A stretch of DNA of 37,729 nucleotides from NCBI RefSeq assembly GCF_000275845.1, contig NW_006766888.1:90766-128494 (forward strand). Direction: 5' to 3'. Below, in pieces: positions 22,472-33,152 of the stretch. The translations under genes and the position numbers were made by a program. Source of the DNA: Dichomitus squalens LYAD-421 SS1 (taxonomy: Eukaryota > Basidiomycota > Agaricomycetes > Polyporales > Polyporaceae). The stretch's first letter is position 1. Each line of letters starts with the position of its first letter. The notes under the pieces are model-generated. The model worked only from the letters and a program-made list of their open reading frames with translations. It searched no databases and had not been told where the DNA came from.

Positions 22472-24178
22472 TCATCCTCGCGGCGAGCGCGTCTCCCTCG
22501 GGGTATGGCTCCCGCTCTGACTCCGCGACGCGCGCGCCCTCCCGTGCCCGTTCCCCATCCCGAACCCGAACCGCCCGCTCCGCCCCTTCCTCAGCGCGGT
22601 CCGCTCGTCCGCCTCGAGCTCGTCGTCCTCCGCCTCGTGCAGCGTGTCCAGCCCCATCCCGTCCGCGCGCTCCTCGTCCTCGTCCTCCTCGAACGCCTGG
22701 AAGAGCGTCTGCGTCTGGTTCCGGTACAGCGAACTCCGCCTGCCGTGCCCCCCGTGCCCGTTCGCCGGGGTGTTCCACGGGACGGGCATCGTGCTCCCGA
22801 TGGGCGTCCCCGCCGCGCCGTTCCACCCGTCGATCGACATTCGCCCGTGTATGCTCAGGCGAGGGTTCATCAAGCCGGACTCAAGGGCGGAGTGCGGGTG
22901 GTGGCCCCCGGGGAGAGCGCCGGGGTCGGGCTTGCGGGAGATCTCGAGGAGGTGGACGCCGAGGAAGGTGGTGATGAAGCCGGCGAGGAGGGAGATGGAG
23001 TTGGCGGGGTCGTCGGTGTTGAAGCCTTGGAAGAGGATGACGGAGGCGACGATCGTCGCCGTGGAGAAGCCGACGTAGTACATCGGGTTTACGCTGTCAG
23101 GGCATCAGCCGGGGAACCCGCATGGGAACGAGGGGAGACCTACACATTCGTGGAGAAGGTGTCGAGGGCCTTGTTGAAGTAGTTCATCTGAACGAGGATG
23201 CAACCCACGACGGTGATGCCGAAGACGTAAGTGCTTATGTGCGAGAACTGGTTGTTCCCCGCAAGCGTCAGCTTGACGGCGACGCCGAAGCCCTTGATCG
23301 CCATAACAGATATGGAGCCGACAAGCGAGCATATCGAGATATATACTATCGGGTTCGTCCGGCCGTACTTCGGTACTACCATGTAGATCATCACAAGGCT
23401 GAACACGAGGACCGTGAAGCAGTACAACATAAATCCTAGCGTTCGCAGAGGCGGTTAGCTACGGATACGGTGTGAAAGAGATTTTCGCGGTAGCAAAGAA
23501 GTACCTGGATGTAGAGCATATTGCAGAATTTCGTCTACTGTCTTAGCGTCCTTGTCTGGCGGCGCGTGCAGCACTATGATGAGGGAACCCAATAGACATA
23601 GGGAGCATCCTAAGCGTCCCAGGTGACCTAGCTCTTCATGTAGCAGGAAAGATGCCAATATTGCCCTGCGCTCGAAAATGTCAGAGAATTTTACCATAGG
23701 GAAGACAACATAGCAGGCATACCCAATGATGACACTGAGTGCACCGAGAGGTGTAACGAGTATAGGAGGCGCAAAGGTATACGCTGCAAAATTCGCGACT
23801 ACACAGCGGGTTTAGGGAGGATGAGACCAGACTCGCAGGATGGTCAGCATGGAGAGGGAGCCATACCTTCACCAAGGATTACTTCGCGACCAAAATTAGA
23901 CCCTCCGGCATGCACATCCGAGAAGGCTCCCACTCACAAGTTGTCATGCCCGCCCACCATAATGGATTGTGGAAGTAAGCATAGTTGTCAGACGCGGAGG
24001 CGTACGTGGAGGTTTCGCCTGCTTGATTGAGACCCTACTTCGCGACAGCAGCTGAGCCCCGGCACCGACGGTAGTGCATGCATGAGGAGCCGACCTTTTT
24101 GGTGAGGATGAAGCTCGTGCCAATGGCTAATGAGCTCGAGACAGCAAGCGCAAGGCCGATGTACTTGTCTTCTAGCAT
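22472..24178 (-). CDS. NIPA-type magnesium transporter (DUF803 family)
   Basis: Seven exons: 24095-24178, 23938-24034, 23867-23881 (15 nt), 23723-23798, 23505-23665, 23144-23435 and 22472-23093. The phases add up to 448 residues. The start MLEDKYIGLALAVSSSLAIG is the family's usual beginning. Canonical segments follow: TSFILTKKGLN, NPLWWAGMTT, ANFAAYTFAPPILVTPLGA, LSVIIGAILASFLLHEELG, YGRTNPIVYISICSLVGSIS and NPMYYVGFSTATIVASVILF. This gives about nine membrane helices. The hydrophilic C-tail (about 150 residues) has RRSSLYRNQTQTLFQAFEED and an acidic stretch. NIPA proteins are Mg2+ transporters of plasma or endosomal membranes; substrate here is by family. It is divergent from the aminopeptidase P gene, with 395 bp between the start codons. 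Confidence 0.93.
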
Positions 24179-24573
24179 GGCATGAACGTCTGAGATGATA
24201 TTGCGACCAGAGTGAAGGTGTGCGCGAGCAGCAGGAGAAAGGAGCGTGGGTCTACGAGGTCGGCAGGCGCAGTGACCGAAAAGCGTGGTGTCAAAGTGGG
24301 ATAAGCGAGACGTCGTACAGATGAGGGTGAAGCGTCGAGGACGGTCGTGATCTAGCACTGAGACAAGAGAAAGGCGAGCAGCGTTAGAGGCTGAGCCAGA
24401 AGCCTCGCAGAACGGAGAAGACGGTGAAGAAAGGGGTGTCGAGGACCGAGGACGTGGAGGGACACGGTGATCGGGAACGGCTGCCACGCGTCTCACGCGT
24501 TCGCCAGCACTTGCGAACACGCGCAGGCGTCGATCCCCCAGCCCGGTCCGTGTCCTCCTGCCAACCCCGCCGG
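24179..24573. promoter_or_regulatory. Shared divergent promoter region (NIPA / aminopeptidase P)
   Basis: 395 bp separate the two start codons, which point away from each other, so both promoters must lie here or overlap the leaders. No clear TATA box was seen. The plus-strand frame of the aminopeptidase stays open upstream to an ATG at 24424. Confidence 0.5.
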
Positions 24574-27500
24574 ATGTACTCGACCCTCCGTGCATCGTTC
24601 GCTCCTGTCTTCTCCCCAGTTCTCAGGACAGTCTCTGCTGTATTCACCACAACTACCAGGAAACTACGACTGCGACGATCCTACGCTAGCATGGCCGCTC
24701 ACGCGACCGTCAACACTACCGCACGCCTCCAGGCCCTTCGCGAGCTCATGGCGAAGCCGGAATACGATGTACAAGCCGTCGTGGTGCCTTCAGAGGACCA
24801 GCGCGAGTAGCCCTGTTGTTGCTGTGGATTGGGACATGCGTACGATCGGATTTGATCTCCTTCAGATTTCAGCGAGTACATCGCCCAATGCGATGAACGC
24901 CGTGCTTTCATCTCGGGCTTCAACGGATCTGCCGGTGCATACGCTTCTTCTATCTGGATTCTGCCTTGAGCTGCGTGTTCATATCGTGAATCGCCCGGCT
25001 GGACAGGATGTGCGGTTGTCACACCGAAGGGCGCGTATCTCTTCACGGACGGGAGGTACTTCCTTCAGGCCGAGAAGCAACTAGACGAGTATGTGCATCG
25101 CCATACCTTGTCCACAACATCATTGAGTGTCAGAACCGTTACCGCCTTGCAGGAATTGGACTTTGATGAAGCAAGGCCTTCCAGGTGAATACCTCACCGG
25201 TTAGCGACCTTACACTCCCATCTCAATGCCTTGCAAGACGTCCCAACCTGGCAGGAGTTCTTGTCCAAGGTCTATAGCCAACTGACATGGCAGTCAAAGC
25301 CAACATTAACCAGGCTCTTGCCATCCTTAGAACCTTGATAGCAACACACGTATTGGCATAGACCCTACGCTCATCTCCGCTTGTGAGTTAGCTACATGAT
25401 CAGTAGTCTATATCAAGATTTGTTCAGACCATTGCTCTCAAAGCCGATGCAGAAACCATCCAGAAGGCTCTGGAGCCTAAGAAGTCCCAGCTCGTCTCGT
25501 TGTCGAAGAACCTAGTCGACCTGGTATGGTCCGATCGGCCATCACGACCAGCAAACAAGATCTTTCCGCTCGATGTAAAGTACGCAGGTGAGTAATTGAA
25601 TGCTGAGTATTGTACAGAGAGTACCTTGCTCGGATTCGTTGTATATGCGCGTGGGCTATATACTCATCGTGATGAAACAGGGAAGTCGCACTCAGAGAAG
25701 CTCAAGATCCTTCGTGAAGAGCTGAAGAAGAAAGACGCCAAGTCCATGGTCGTGAACATGCTCGACGAGGTCGCCTGGCTATTCAACCTCCGCGGCTCCG
25801 ACATTGACTACAACCCTGGTGCGCTCACGACTTCCGAAGTCACTAACCAAAAAGGTCTGAAACGTCCGTAGTGTTCTTCGCGTACGGCCTAATAAATGGA
25901 GACAAGACTCTGTTATTCGTTAACCAGTCACAATTTGACGATTCCGTGCGTCAACACCTCCGCTCGGAGGTCGAGGTCCACCCATACGACACGTTCTTCT
26001 CGTACCTCACCCGCCTCGGTTCCGAGCTGAACAGACACAGGAATGCCGTACGTCCTTCATCTGTCTCCCCAGTGCCTCAATAGAAGCTTCATGCTGCGCA
26101 CACCTAGCAGAAAGTACTCATTTCGGACAAAGCGAGCCTTGCAGTCGCGGAGGCGATAGGCAAGGTACGTCCGCACTTACGCCCTCTCAGACCTGGACTC
26201 GGTACCAGACTCGAGGACGCGGTTATTCCGGGCGGTGGGCTGATATCAGGCCTGCGCGCGCGTCGAAAAGGATAACATTATCGTCACGCGCTCGCCCGTG
26301 ACGGATCTGAAGGCGATCAAGAACGATGTCGAAATCGAAGGTTCGTACACATCAAGACAGATAGGCCGACTACATGTGGGAATCGCTATTCACTGGTCGG
26401 AACATCCCAGGCTTCAGGCAATCGCACATCCGGGACGGCGCAGCCCTCGTGCGCTACTTTGCTTGGTTGGAGGAGCAGCTGAATGCGGGTGCGGTCCTGA
26501 ACGAGAGCCAGGCTGCGGACCAGCTCGAGAAGTACCGCTCGTGCGTATGCTGCGTCGTAGGGATTTCTGCGCGAGACTGATCAAATCGCAAGAGAAAATG
26601 AGTCCTTCAAAGGCTTGTCCTTCCCGACAATCTCCGCCACGGGCCCCAATGGTGGTATGTCACATAGACCAACGGTTTCTTGCTTACGTCTCATTCGATT
26701 GATCGGTGTCAGCTATCATCCACTACCAACCTGAACATGATGACTGTGCGGTCGTGAAGAAGGACCAGGTGCGTTTAATCCTCCGTTTCGTGGCTGAGTA
26801 AGACTGAGATACTCCCGTGGCAGATCTACCTATGCGATTCTGGAGGTACGCGCCTCAGTTCTCGCCCTTTCACCTCCATTGTTCATTGTCGATAACAAAC
26901 TAGCACAATACCTCGACGGCACGACGGACGTCACCCGCACATACGTACGTGTGTTTTCTCCCTGCGCCCACTTGTCCATGACTGAAGTTGTTTCACACAG
27001 CACTTCGGTACGCCGACCCCTGAGGAGAAGCGTGCGTTCACGCGCGTGCTCCAGGGCCACATCGCGATCGACGTCGCTGTGTTCCCGAGTGGTACCACGG
27101 GATACCTCCTTGATCCGTTCGCGCGACGACCTCTATGGGAAGATGGGCTTGGTGAGCGTGTGTTCATGTTTACTGTAGATCGCATGCTGACATACCCGTA
27201 GACTACCGGTTAGCTACGCATATATACTGAACACTGGCATATGGACTTACGGCATGACTCGCAGCCATGGCACAGGCCATGGCGTCGGCCACTTCCTGAA
27301 CGTACACGAGGGGCCCCACGGTATCGGCGTGCGCATCAGTACGTCTTGCAAAGCCCGTCGCGATATAGTCCTCTCCGTTCACTATTGAGTTCCTCCATAG
27401 CCTACAACAGTACACCTCTCAAGCCCTGCATGACTGTCTCGAACGGTACGTCCTCTCCTCTCCTCAGCTATGTTGGCACCGGGAGACGAATGGGATTCGC

Positions 27501-27865
27501 GCACAGAGCCTGGGTACTATGCTGATGGCCGTTACGGTATTCGCATCGAGAACATCGTCATCGTCCGCGAGGCGCATACCCCGAACAACTTCGGTGACAA
27601 GGGCTATCTCCGTTTCGAGCACGTCACCCTCGTACGCCTTTTTTCTCCTTTCCTTCCCTTCTCGTTACTTGTCAACATATTATTAACGATCTCTCATGAA
27701 TAGTGTCCCATGGGCAAGACCCTCATCGACGTCTCCCTGCTGACTGCAAAGGAGAAGGAATGGCTAAACGCATACCATGAGGAAATCCAGGAGAAGGTCG
27801 CGCCCTTGCTCAAGACCGATGAGCGCGCGCTGAAATGGCTCCAGCGCGAATGCTCACCGCTCTGA
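24574..27865 (+). CDS. Aminopeptidase P (Xaa-Pro aminopeptidase, M24B)
   Basis: Spliced from about 20 short exons to roughly 670 residues. Pieces in order include [75 protein letters not shown] and [16 protein letters not shown]. Then come [75 protein letters not shown] and [12 protein letters not shown]. Metal ligands of the M24 'pita-bread' fold are present: Asp in CDSG and in TTDVT, His in GVGHF, Glu in NEPGYY and in RFEHV. It removes N-terminal residues preceding proline, with two Mn2+. The first 40 residues are Arg/Ser/Thr-rich without acidic residues. That fits a mitochondrial presequence, with a second Met (MAAHATVN) that could start a cytosolic form. Dual targeting is inference. Confidence 0.92.
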
Positions 27866-28026
27866 GTTCACCGCTCGAGACTGGTTGAGAGCGTCGCATG
27901 CAACAAAAGTGTATCATATGCAACAAGGATTACGCGCGTCTATTCATTTCTTATAAGGCTGCGTGAAGTAGAGGTGAGAAGACAGTAACGCAGAGAGCAC
28001 TGTTCGCGAGGCAAGCGTCCAACATG

Positions 28027-29052
28027 TCACGTCGATTTGCGGAAGAACTGGCTGCCCTGGGTCGCGAGCTTCAGCGCGACGATGGACGACGTAGCCAGCG
28101 TCGTCCACCCGAGGCGCGTTGGCCACGGTCCGGCTCCCTGAACACCCATCTGCCCAACGGTTACAGCGACAAGGTCGTAAAGCAGCACAGAGCCGAACAA
28201 TGGACCCGAGTACGCCGTGGCAACGGGGAAGAAGATGTACGTCAATGCCTGGACAATTGATGAAGGCGGGGGGCGGTAACGCTACGCAAAGGCGGAGACA
28301 GTCAGCGCGGGCCTCATGGGATGTGTACTGCGCTACTCACGAAAGCGACGCCGCCATTATCAATGAAGTCCAGCACGCCAATGCCTGCAAACGTCTTCGC
28401 AACAAGGTGCGTAAGCTTGTGCAGCATGGGACTATCGGGTCGGACAGGGGGCAAGGCCGCAACGGCGAGGAGCTGGACGGCGGTGTTGATAGTGACGAAG
28501 ACTTGCGACGCCGCGAAGTTCTGGCGCAGCCAGAAGAACAGCCATCCCGCTGTAGATGCCAGCGCTTGTCAGCCTCCACGTCTCTCATTGAGGCGACAAG
28601 CGTGTGGCTTACCGATGCAGAAGTTGCCGATGGCGTAAACAGGAACGTAGCTGAGCGCGACCTTCCACGCGCGCTCTTCCTCTTTGTCCGCGGTGGGCTG
28701 CATGGGGGACTCATCTTGAGCCTCGCCCGTCGAAGAGGGGTCCTGCGCGATCGCCTGGTATCCGTTTGGCGGGTCATTGGCGAAGATCTGGCGAATCCAA
28801 GCGAGCTGAAGGACCACCTGCCCTGAGAAGAAGGCAGCAATGAACCACGGGTTCGGTGAGAAGGCGAAGTGGTTCTGCGAAGGCGTCACTTCTGGTAAGA
28901 CTATATGACTTGTCTGCAGGGAGATGAATACGTACCGCGTCCGCAACGTCCTTCATGTTGGGGGTGGTGATCATGCCGTAGGTTTGCACCGCGAATTTCG
29001 TCAAGAACGATGACACGGTGAGCACCCGTGCGCGGGAGACGTCGTTACCCAT
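28027..29052 (-). CDS. Membrane protein of unknown function, about five helices
   Basis: Four exons (28936-29052, 28613-28874, 28341-28549, 28027-28248) keep phase and give 269 residues. The start MGNDVSRARVLTVSSFLTKF leads into an amphipathic region and ITTPNMKDVADA. Helices follow at PWFIAAFFSGQVVLQLAWI, ALSYVPVYAIGNFCIGWLFF, SQVFVTINTAVQLLAVAALP and ALTYIFFPVATAYSGPLFGS. The last is LYDLVAVTVGQMG, with a further hydrophobic tail. A hydrophilic loop (QAIAQDPSSTGEAQDESPMQ) splits helices 1 and 2. I recognise the layout of a conserved fungal multipass protein but no named family. It converges with aminopeptidase P (161 bp between stops) and diverges from the ferritin-like gene. A palindromic TATATAA at about 29158-29167 lies about 110 nt upstream of the ATG. 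Confidence 0.8.
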
Positions 29053-29652
29053 GGTGGCAATTGTGTTCACAGTTGAATAGCGGGACGATGAGTGCGAGAG
29101 TAGAAGATGGAGGATGGGGATGAAGGTGAGGGAGAGGCTGAGGGCGAGCTTTTCGCACTTATATAAGAAGGGAGGCTGACATTAATGATGTCAATGTATA
29201 GGTGACGAGTCGAGGCGTACTCTTGGATGTGCATCGCTGGTGATGTCATGACCGCCGCTCGATCGTGTCCCTTCTAGGATAGGCGCGGGCATGGACCACA
29301 AGAGGACCTCCGCTTCGCATGACAATGCCTTTGTATGCGCATTTTGAGGCCAAGTCTGACGCGGACGACTGAGTGCCTGCGACTGAAGAACAAGGCAGTT
29401 CACAAGTAGATGCTATTCAATGGCAGGGGCAAGAAGACAAACGTGCCAGGAACATCTCACGACCTTCCGTAACAGGCTAGGGCATCAATCCGCCTTCACA
29501 GATACCTCTGTCAAGAACGACGAACATGACTGCATATAACGATTAGTCTTCGCCCACATTTTTCATCGTTCAACTCCCGTTGGACGTTGTCTCTCTTTCA
29601 CAGCCTATCCTCTCTTCCCCAAGGTCCAGTCGGAGCCACTAAATCCGTCGCC
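29053..29652. promoter_or_regulatory. Divergent promoter region (membrane protein / ferritin-like protein)
   Basis: 600 bp lie between opposite start codons. CTTATATAAG at 29158-29167 is a good TATA box for the minus-strand gene. CATATAAC (TATAA at 29535-29539) lies about 115 nt before the plus-strand ATG, and a pyrimidine-rich leader (CTCTCTTTCACAGCC...) follows it. Confidence 0.5.
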
Positions 29653-30790
29653 ATGATTATGAACGCCATCCTTCTCGCTTTCGCCACTACGACAGCTGTA
29701 ATTGCAGCTCCAACTCCTGGTCCTGCGGGTGCGTGCTTCTTCGTCTGCGTCTCGACAGTCTCAACGGTTCGTTTGACTGCTAGAGACCTAGATTCTCCAG
29801 TTTGCCCTTAGCTTGGAGCACATCGAGAACGCCTTATATCAGCAAGCCCTCGAGAAGTTCGACGATCAAGCCTTCCAGAACGCAGGCTTCCCTGTTTGGG
29901 TCCGCGCCCGCTTCGAACGACTCGCCACGCATGAGAAGGAGCACGTTCAATATTTGCAGGAAGTGCTCAGCAACGACGCACCTAAGCCTTGCGAGTACGA
30001 CTTGTAAGTATGAGCATTACACGACATTGGGATACATATGGCTCAGCATCATCGACGTAGCTCCTTCCGGCTGAAGGACCCGTTGTCATTCGTCCAAGCT
30101 GCCATGGTCTTCGAGTCTGTCGCCGGGTCCACATACATCACCGTGGGGAGTATGCTGAAACAGCTGAATGATGTGGTTCTTGCGGGGGTAAGTGCGCTGT
30201 CTTCACACTCGCAACCGTCTTGGGCGGGGTTTGAACATCACCTTTAGTCTATCGGCGCGGTCGAATCTCGCCAAGTCGCGTGGGTAGCGTCTGCCGCCCT
30301 CCACCTGGAGCCGTGGAACGAAGGTTTTGAAACGCCTCTCGGCCTGACGGGAGCGTATACCCTTGCGCGTAAGTTGATGTGCCAACATCCATGTCGACGG
30401 ACACTCAAATCACCTTTCATGCCAGAGCCACTGATTACCAGCTGTCCTTGGTCGAGTTGCCCTGTCCCATCTGGGGTCCAAACGAACTTGCCCGCACTGA
30501 CACTCGCTACCGTCACTCCATCCCCTGGTGGTCACGTTCAGGTGTCCTTCGGAGACAACGACTTCAGTACGAAAGGCGGCCAGAAGTAACTCGCCTGGTT
30601 CAATGGGCTGAGCTTCGAGCTGACCGAGGTCGGGAGGAACGGGAAAGCCCAGGTGCCGGAAGGTCTCCAGGGCATCGTCTACGTCGCGGTCGTGCTCGGC
30701 CCTCAAGGCCGCAGCGGCAAGCAGTTGATCATCGTCAGCGGCTTCAAAATCGCTGAATTCAACTTCCCATCATTCGCCGAGAACTCGTAA
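29653..30790 (+). pseudogene. Secreted ferritin-like (Ferritin_2 / Rds1-type) gene with in-frame stop
   Basis: Start MIMNAILLAFATTTAVIAAP is a signal peptide. Exons then give LQFALSLEHIENALYQQALE, RFERLATHEKEHVQYLQEVL, DPLSFVQAAMVFESVAGSTY, VESRQVAWVSAALH and GFETPLGLTGAY. These are the helices of the Ferritin_2 domain, with Glu in helix 1 and HEKEH in helix 2; the helix-4 His is replaced (ESRQ). The last exon reads SFGDNDFSTKGGQK and meets TAA at 30587-30589. The same frame then continues LAWFNGLSFELTEV to a normal end IAEFNFPSFAENS at 30790. The 66 residues after the stop belong to the family's usual C-terminal beta domain. A single-base nonsense change (for example from TAC), readthrough, or an unusual intron could explain this. 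The ferritin-like domain itself is complete upstream of the stop, so a truncated secreted product is possible. Confidence 0.75.
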
Positions 30791-31467
30791 TGGAGGGCGA
30801 CGGTGAAGCTGGAACGAAATTTTCCTTGGCGCTATGTCTGGTCTCGTCTCGGATCTGAGGAGACCATTCAACATTTGGGGTTAGGCATGTTCGCGAGGCA
30901 TCGTATTTCCACAGTCCTAACATCCCACGCAACCACGTTGCCTTATCTGCGCCACGAAAGTGTTTAAGCGTGGCCTCTGGATAGGAGACGACGTATCAAC
31001 AGCAGGTTGCGCCTGCTGGATCTTCGGAATGGCGGCTCTTTTGCCGCTGACCCCGACGCCGCGGCGCATTTATGTAAGCGGCCCTAAGCGGTCCGAGGCC
31101 CTGACTTGCAACCGAAGTAGCAAATCGTGTTCAGATTGCTGATAGAGCGTATGGCCATAAGCTCAGAACCAGAAAACCAAGGAGGGCGCTTCACCAGATT
31201 CTCTCAGCATGATCGGCTCCATCAAAGCTCAGCGCCCCATGACTTTACCTCCGAACTCATGGCTAATTGCTCTCATACCTCCACCGTAAGTCCATAGCCT
31301 AAATCTTAGTCTCATTTACTGTTGACAGGCCTCTCCGACTCCAGGCGACTTCGAATCGGAGCGCGGACGATTAAAAAGGGGCTGACTTCCAGTGAACCCT
31401 ATGCTCGTGAACGCAGGTGATCCCTTCGTCCTCAACCTCAGACGCATTCTTGCCAAGCAAAAACAGG
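30791..31467. other. Intergenic DNA upstream of DUF6533 paralogue D
   Basis: No gene was seen. A plus frame at 30960-31142 is short and lacks features. The 100 bp before 31468 contain the start region of the next gene. Confidence 0.45.
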
Positions 31468-33152
31468 ATGTCAGCCAACTCAGACCCCCAAGCCGCCATC
31501 ACGGAGGCAAGGTATGGCTTATGTTATGCGTCCCATCCTCCGACATTGATAAGAGAGCAGTGCGGCGATGCTCAGCGACTATTGTGATATCGCTGTTACG
31601 GGTATGGTTCACATTGAAACAAACGGCGTACATGCTGTGGCCGAGATGAGAGTAAAGACACTGACATATGTTTCTCAGCACTAGTCGTGTACGAATACCT
31701 TGTAACCGTTGACAGTGAGATCATGTTTTTCTGGAAACCATGCCGAATCAACGGACCGTCGATCCTGTTCCTGCTCAACCGGTACCTCAACCTCACGTTC
31801 ACGATCTTGGATTGGACGCCCCTTCCGTCTTCTTTTCAGGTGTGTGTGATGTCACTTGCTGTTTGCTTGTATGTTGCTGAACGTCAGGGCAGAGGTACAG
31901 TGATTCCGGCTAGCCTGAATGGTAGAATACGCATTCTGAAGCGACTACAGCGCGGTTGCGAACTATATCGTTTTCGACGTCTTCAGATACTCACGGTATC
32001 TTCCTTGGGCTGGTAAGTGCAATGCACTCTGCTAGACTACACCATGTTCAGGCCGTAACATTGTCCAGGGTTCTCAGCACTCAGATTCTATGCTCTGTTC
32101 CCAGGATCCAACAGATACAAATGTGTCGCTACTGCGATCGTTTTCGCCCTTTCTGTGGTCCCCTTCGTGCTCTTTCTGCCCGTAAGTATCGAAACCCCTT
32201 GTCTTTTGAGAGCGACATTTGACAGACCTTCTCGCGCGCAAGGGACTCATACATTGGACGCATTACTCGAATGATCCCATCGAGGGAGTCATTCCTGTGA
32301 GCACAGAACCAAAAGAAATCACTACAGCGTGAATGAATCCATCTTTCTTCATGACACTCCCTCTGACGCTGCTACTTACAGGCGTAGGTTGACATTTCAC
32401 AGCGCAGTGCTCCGACTATGCTCTGAACCCGTGGACATCTAGTGGCAGTCGTATCCAGAGTCTCTCTCGGTGCTGCCGATCTATTCATTCTCTGTGTTAC
32501 GTGGTACCAAACATATGAAACCGTCAAGATTGCTCGGTATCATGGGGTCGGACATGACAATAGATCATTTGCAAGCACGCTTCTGCGCGATGGTGGGTGC
32601 TTTTATTGACATTGCGCCACTACACGCATTGACAGAAATTCTGGGTCATTGTACCATAGGGACGACTTACTTCTTGTAAGTGAAACAAAGCCGATCATCT
32701 CCTCTATGGCCTTGACTCATGAACTTGGGACAGGCCACTGCTGATACTCAACCTGCTATATGTTGCGTTCACTCTGACTTCGGTGAGGTAGAGTCAGATG
32801 AAGGGCGAATGATTGTCGTCTGACGTTGATCAGGTTGCCAAGGGCCCGTGGGGCGGAGTCAGCCTCGTGCTTGCTTTTGGGGAACAGTACGCCCCTATTT
32901 GATCATAATACTCGAGCTTCATCCTGACGTATCCCCAGATTGACCTCTGTGCTCACCTCGAGGTTCCTCATTAACCTGCAGAAAGTGAAGCGTAGGCTGG
33001 CAAACTCTCCCCGGTCGATGTCTCGGGCGTCGGATTCCCTGACACAGTCTGGCGGAGGCGTAGGCAGCATTGGTGGGTTTATTGGGCCTTGGGGAGCATC
33101 AATTTCGTTTCATGATGACGATGTCGAGGAAAATGGGATAGAACTGTCATAG
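31468..33152 (+). CDS. DUF6533-type seven-helix membrane protein (paralogue D)
   Basis: Best preserved of the three DUF6533 genes. The start is MSANSDPQAAITEA. First exons in phase are 31468-31511, 31561-31601, 31679-31839, 31893-31894 (2 nt) and 31942-32012, with the next exon from 32069. A 16-nt exon lies at 32660-32675 and the last exon ends at TAG 33150-33152. Sequence landmarks are MLSDYCDIAVTALVVYEYLV, SEIMFFW, PSILFLLNRYLNL, RYLPWAGFSALRFYALFPG, GAADLFILCVTWYQTYETVK, DGTTYFLPLLILNLLYVAFT and LTSVLTSRFLINLQKVKRRL, then a Ser/Gly-rich tail. It is a membrane protein of unknown function; receptor-like roles are only guessed. One middle junction (about 32180-32435) is not fully resolved. 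Protein landmarks align closely with the gene at 12808-14443, and both differ from 1365-3259. Confidence 0.8.

Noticed and set aside
22397..23182. 261-codon plus-strand frame
   Set aside because: It is antisense to the NIPA last exon; high-GC composition keeps the opposite strand open.
28119..28840. 235-codon plus-strand and 167-codon minus-strand frames
   Set aside because: These overlap, out of frame or antisense, the spliced five-helix membrane protein gene and cross its introns.
30587..30613. A 27-nt intron (AA|GTAACT…GCTGAG|C) that would remove the in-frame stop of the ferritin-like gene
   Set aside because: Well below the size of the other introns here, and it would delete the conserved AWFNGL segment.
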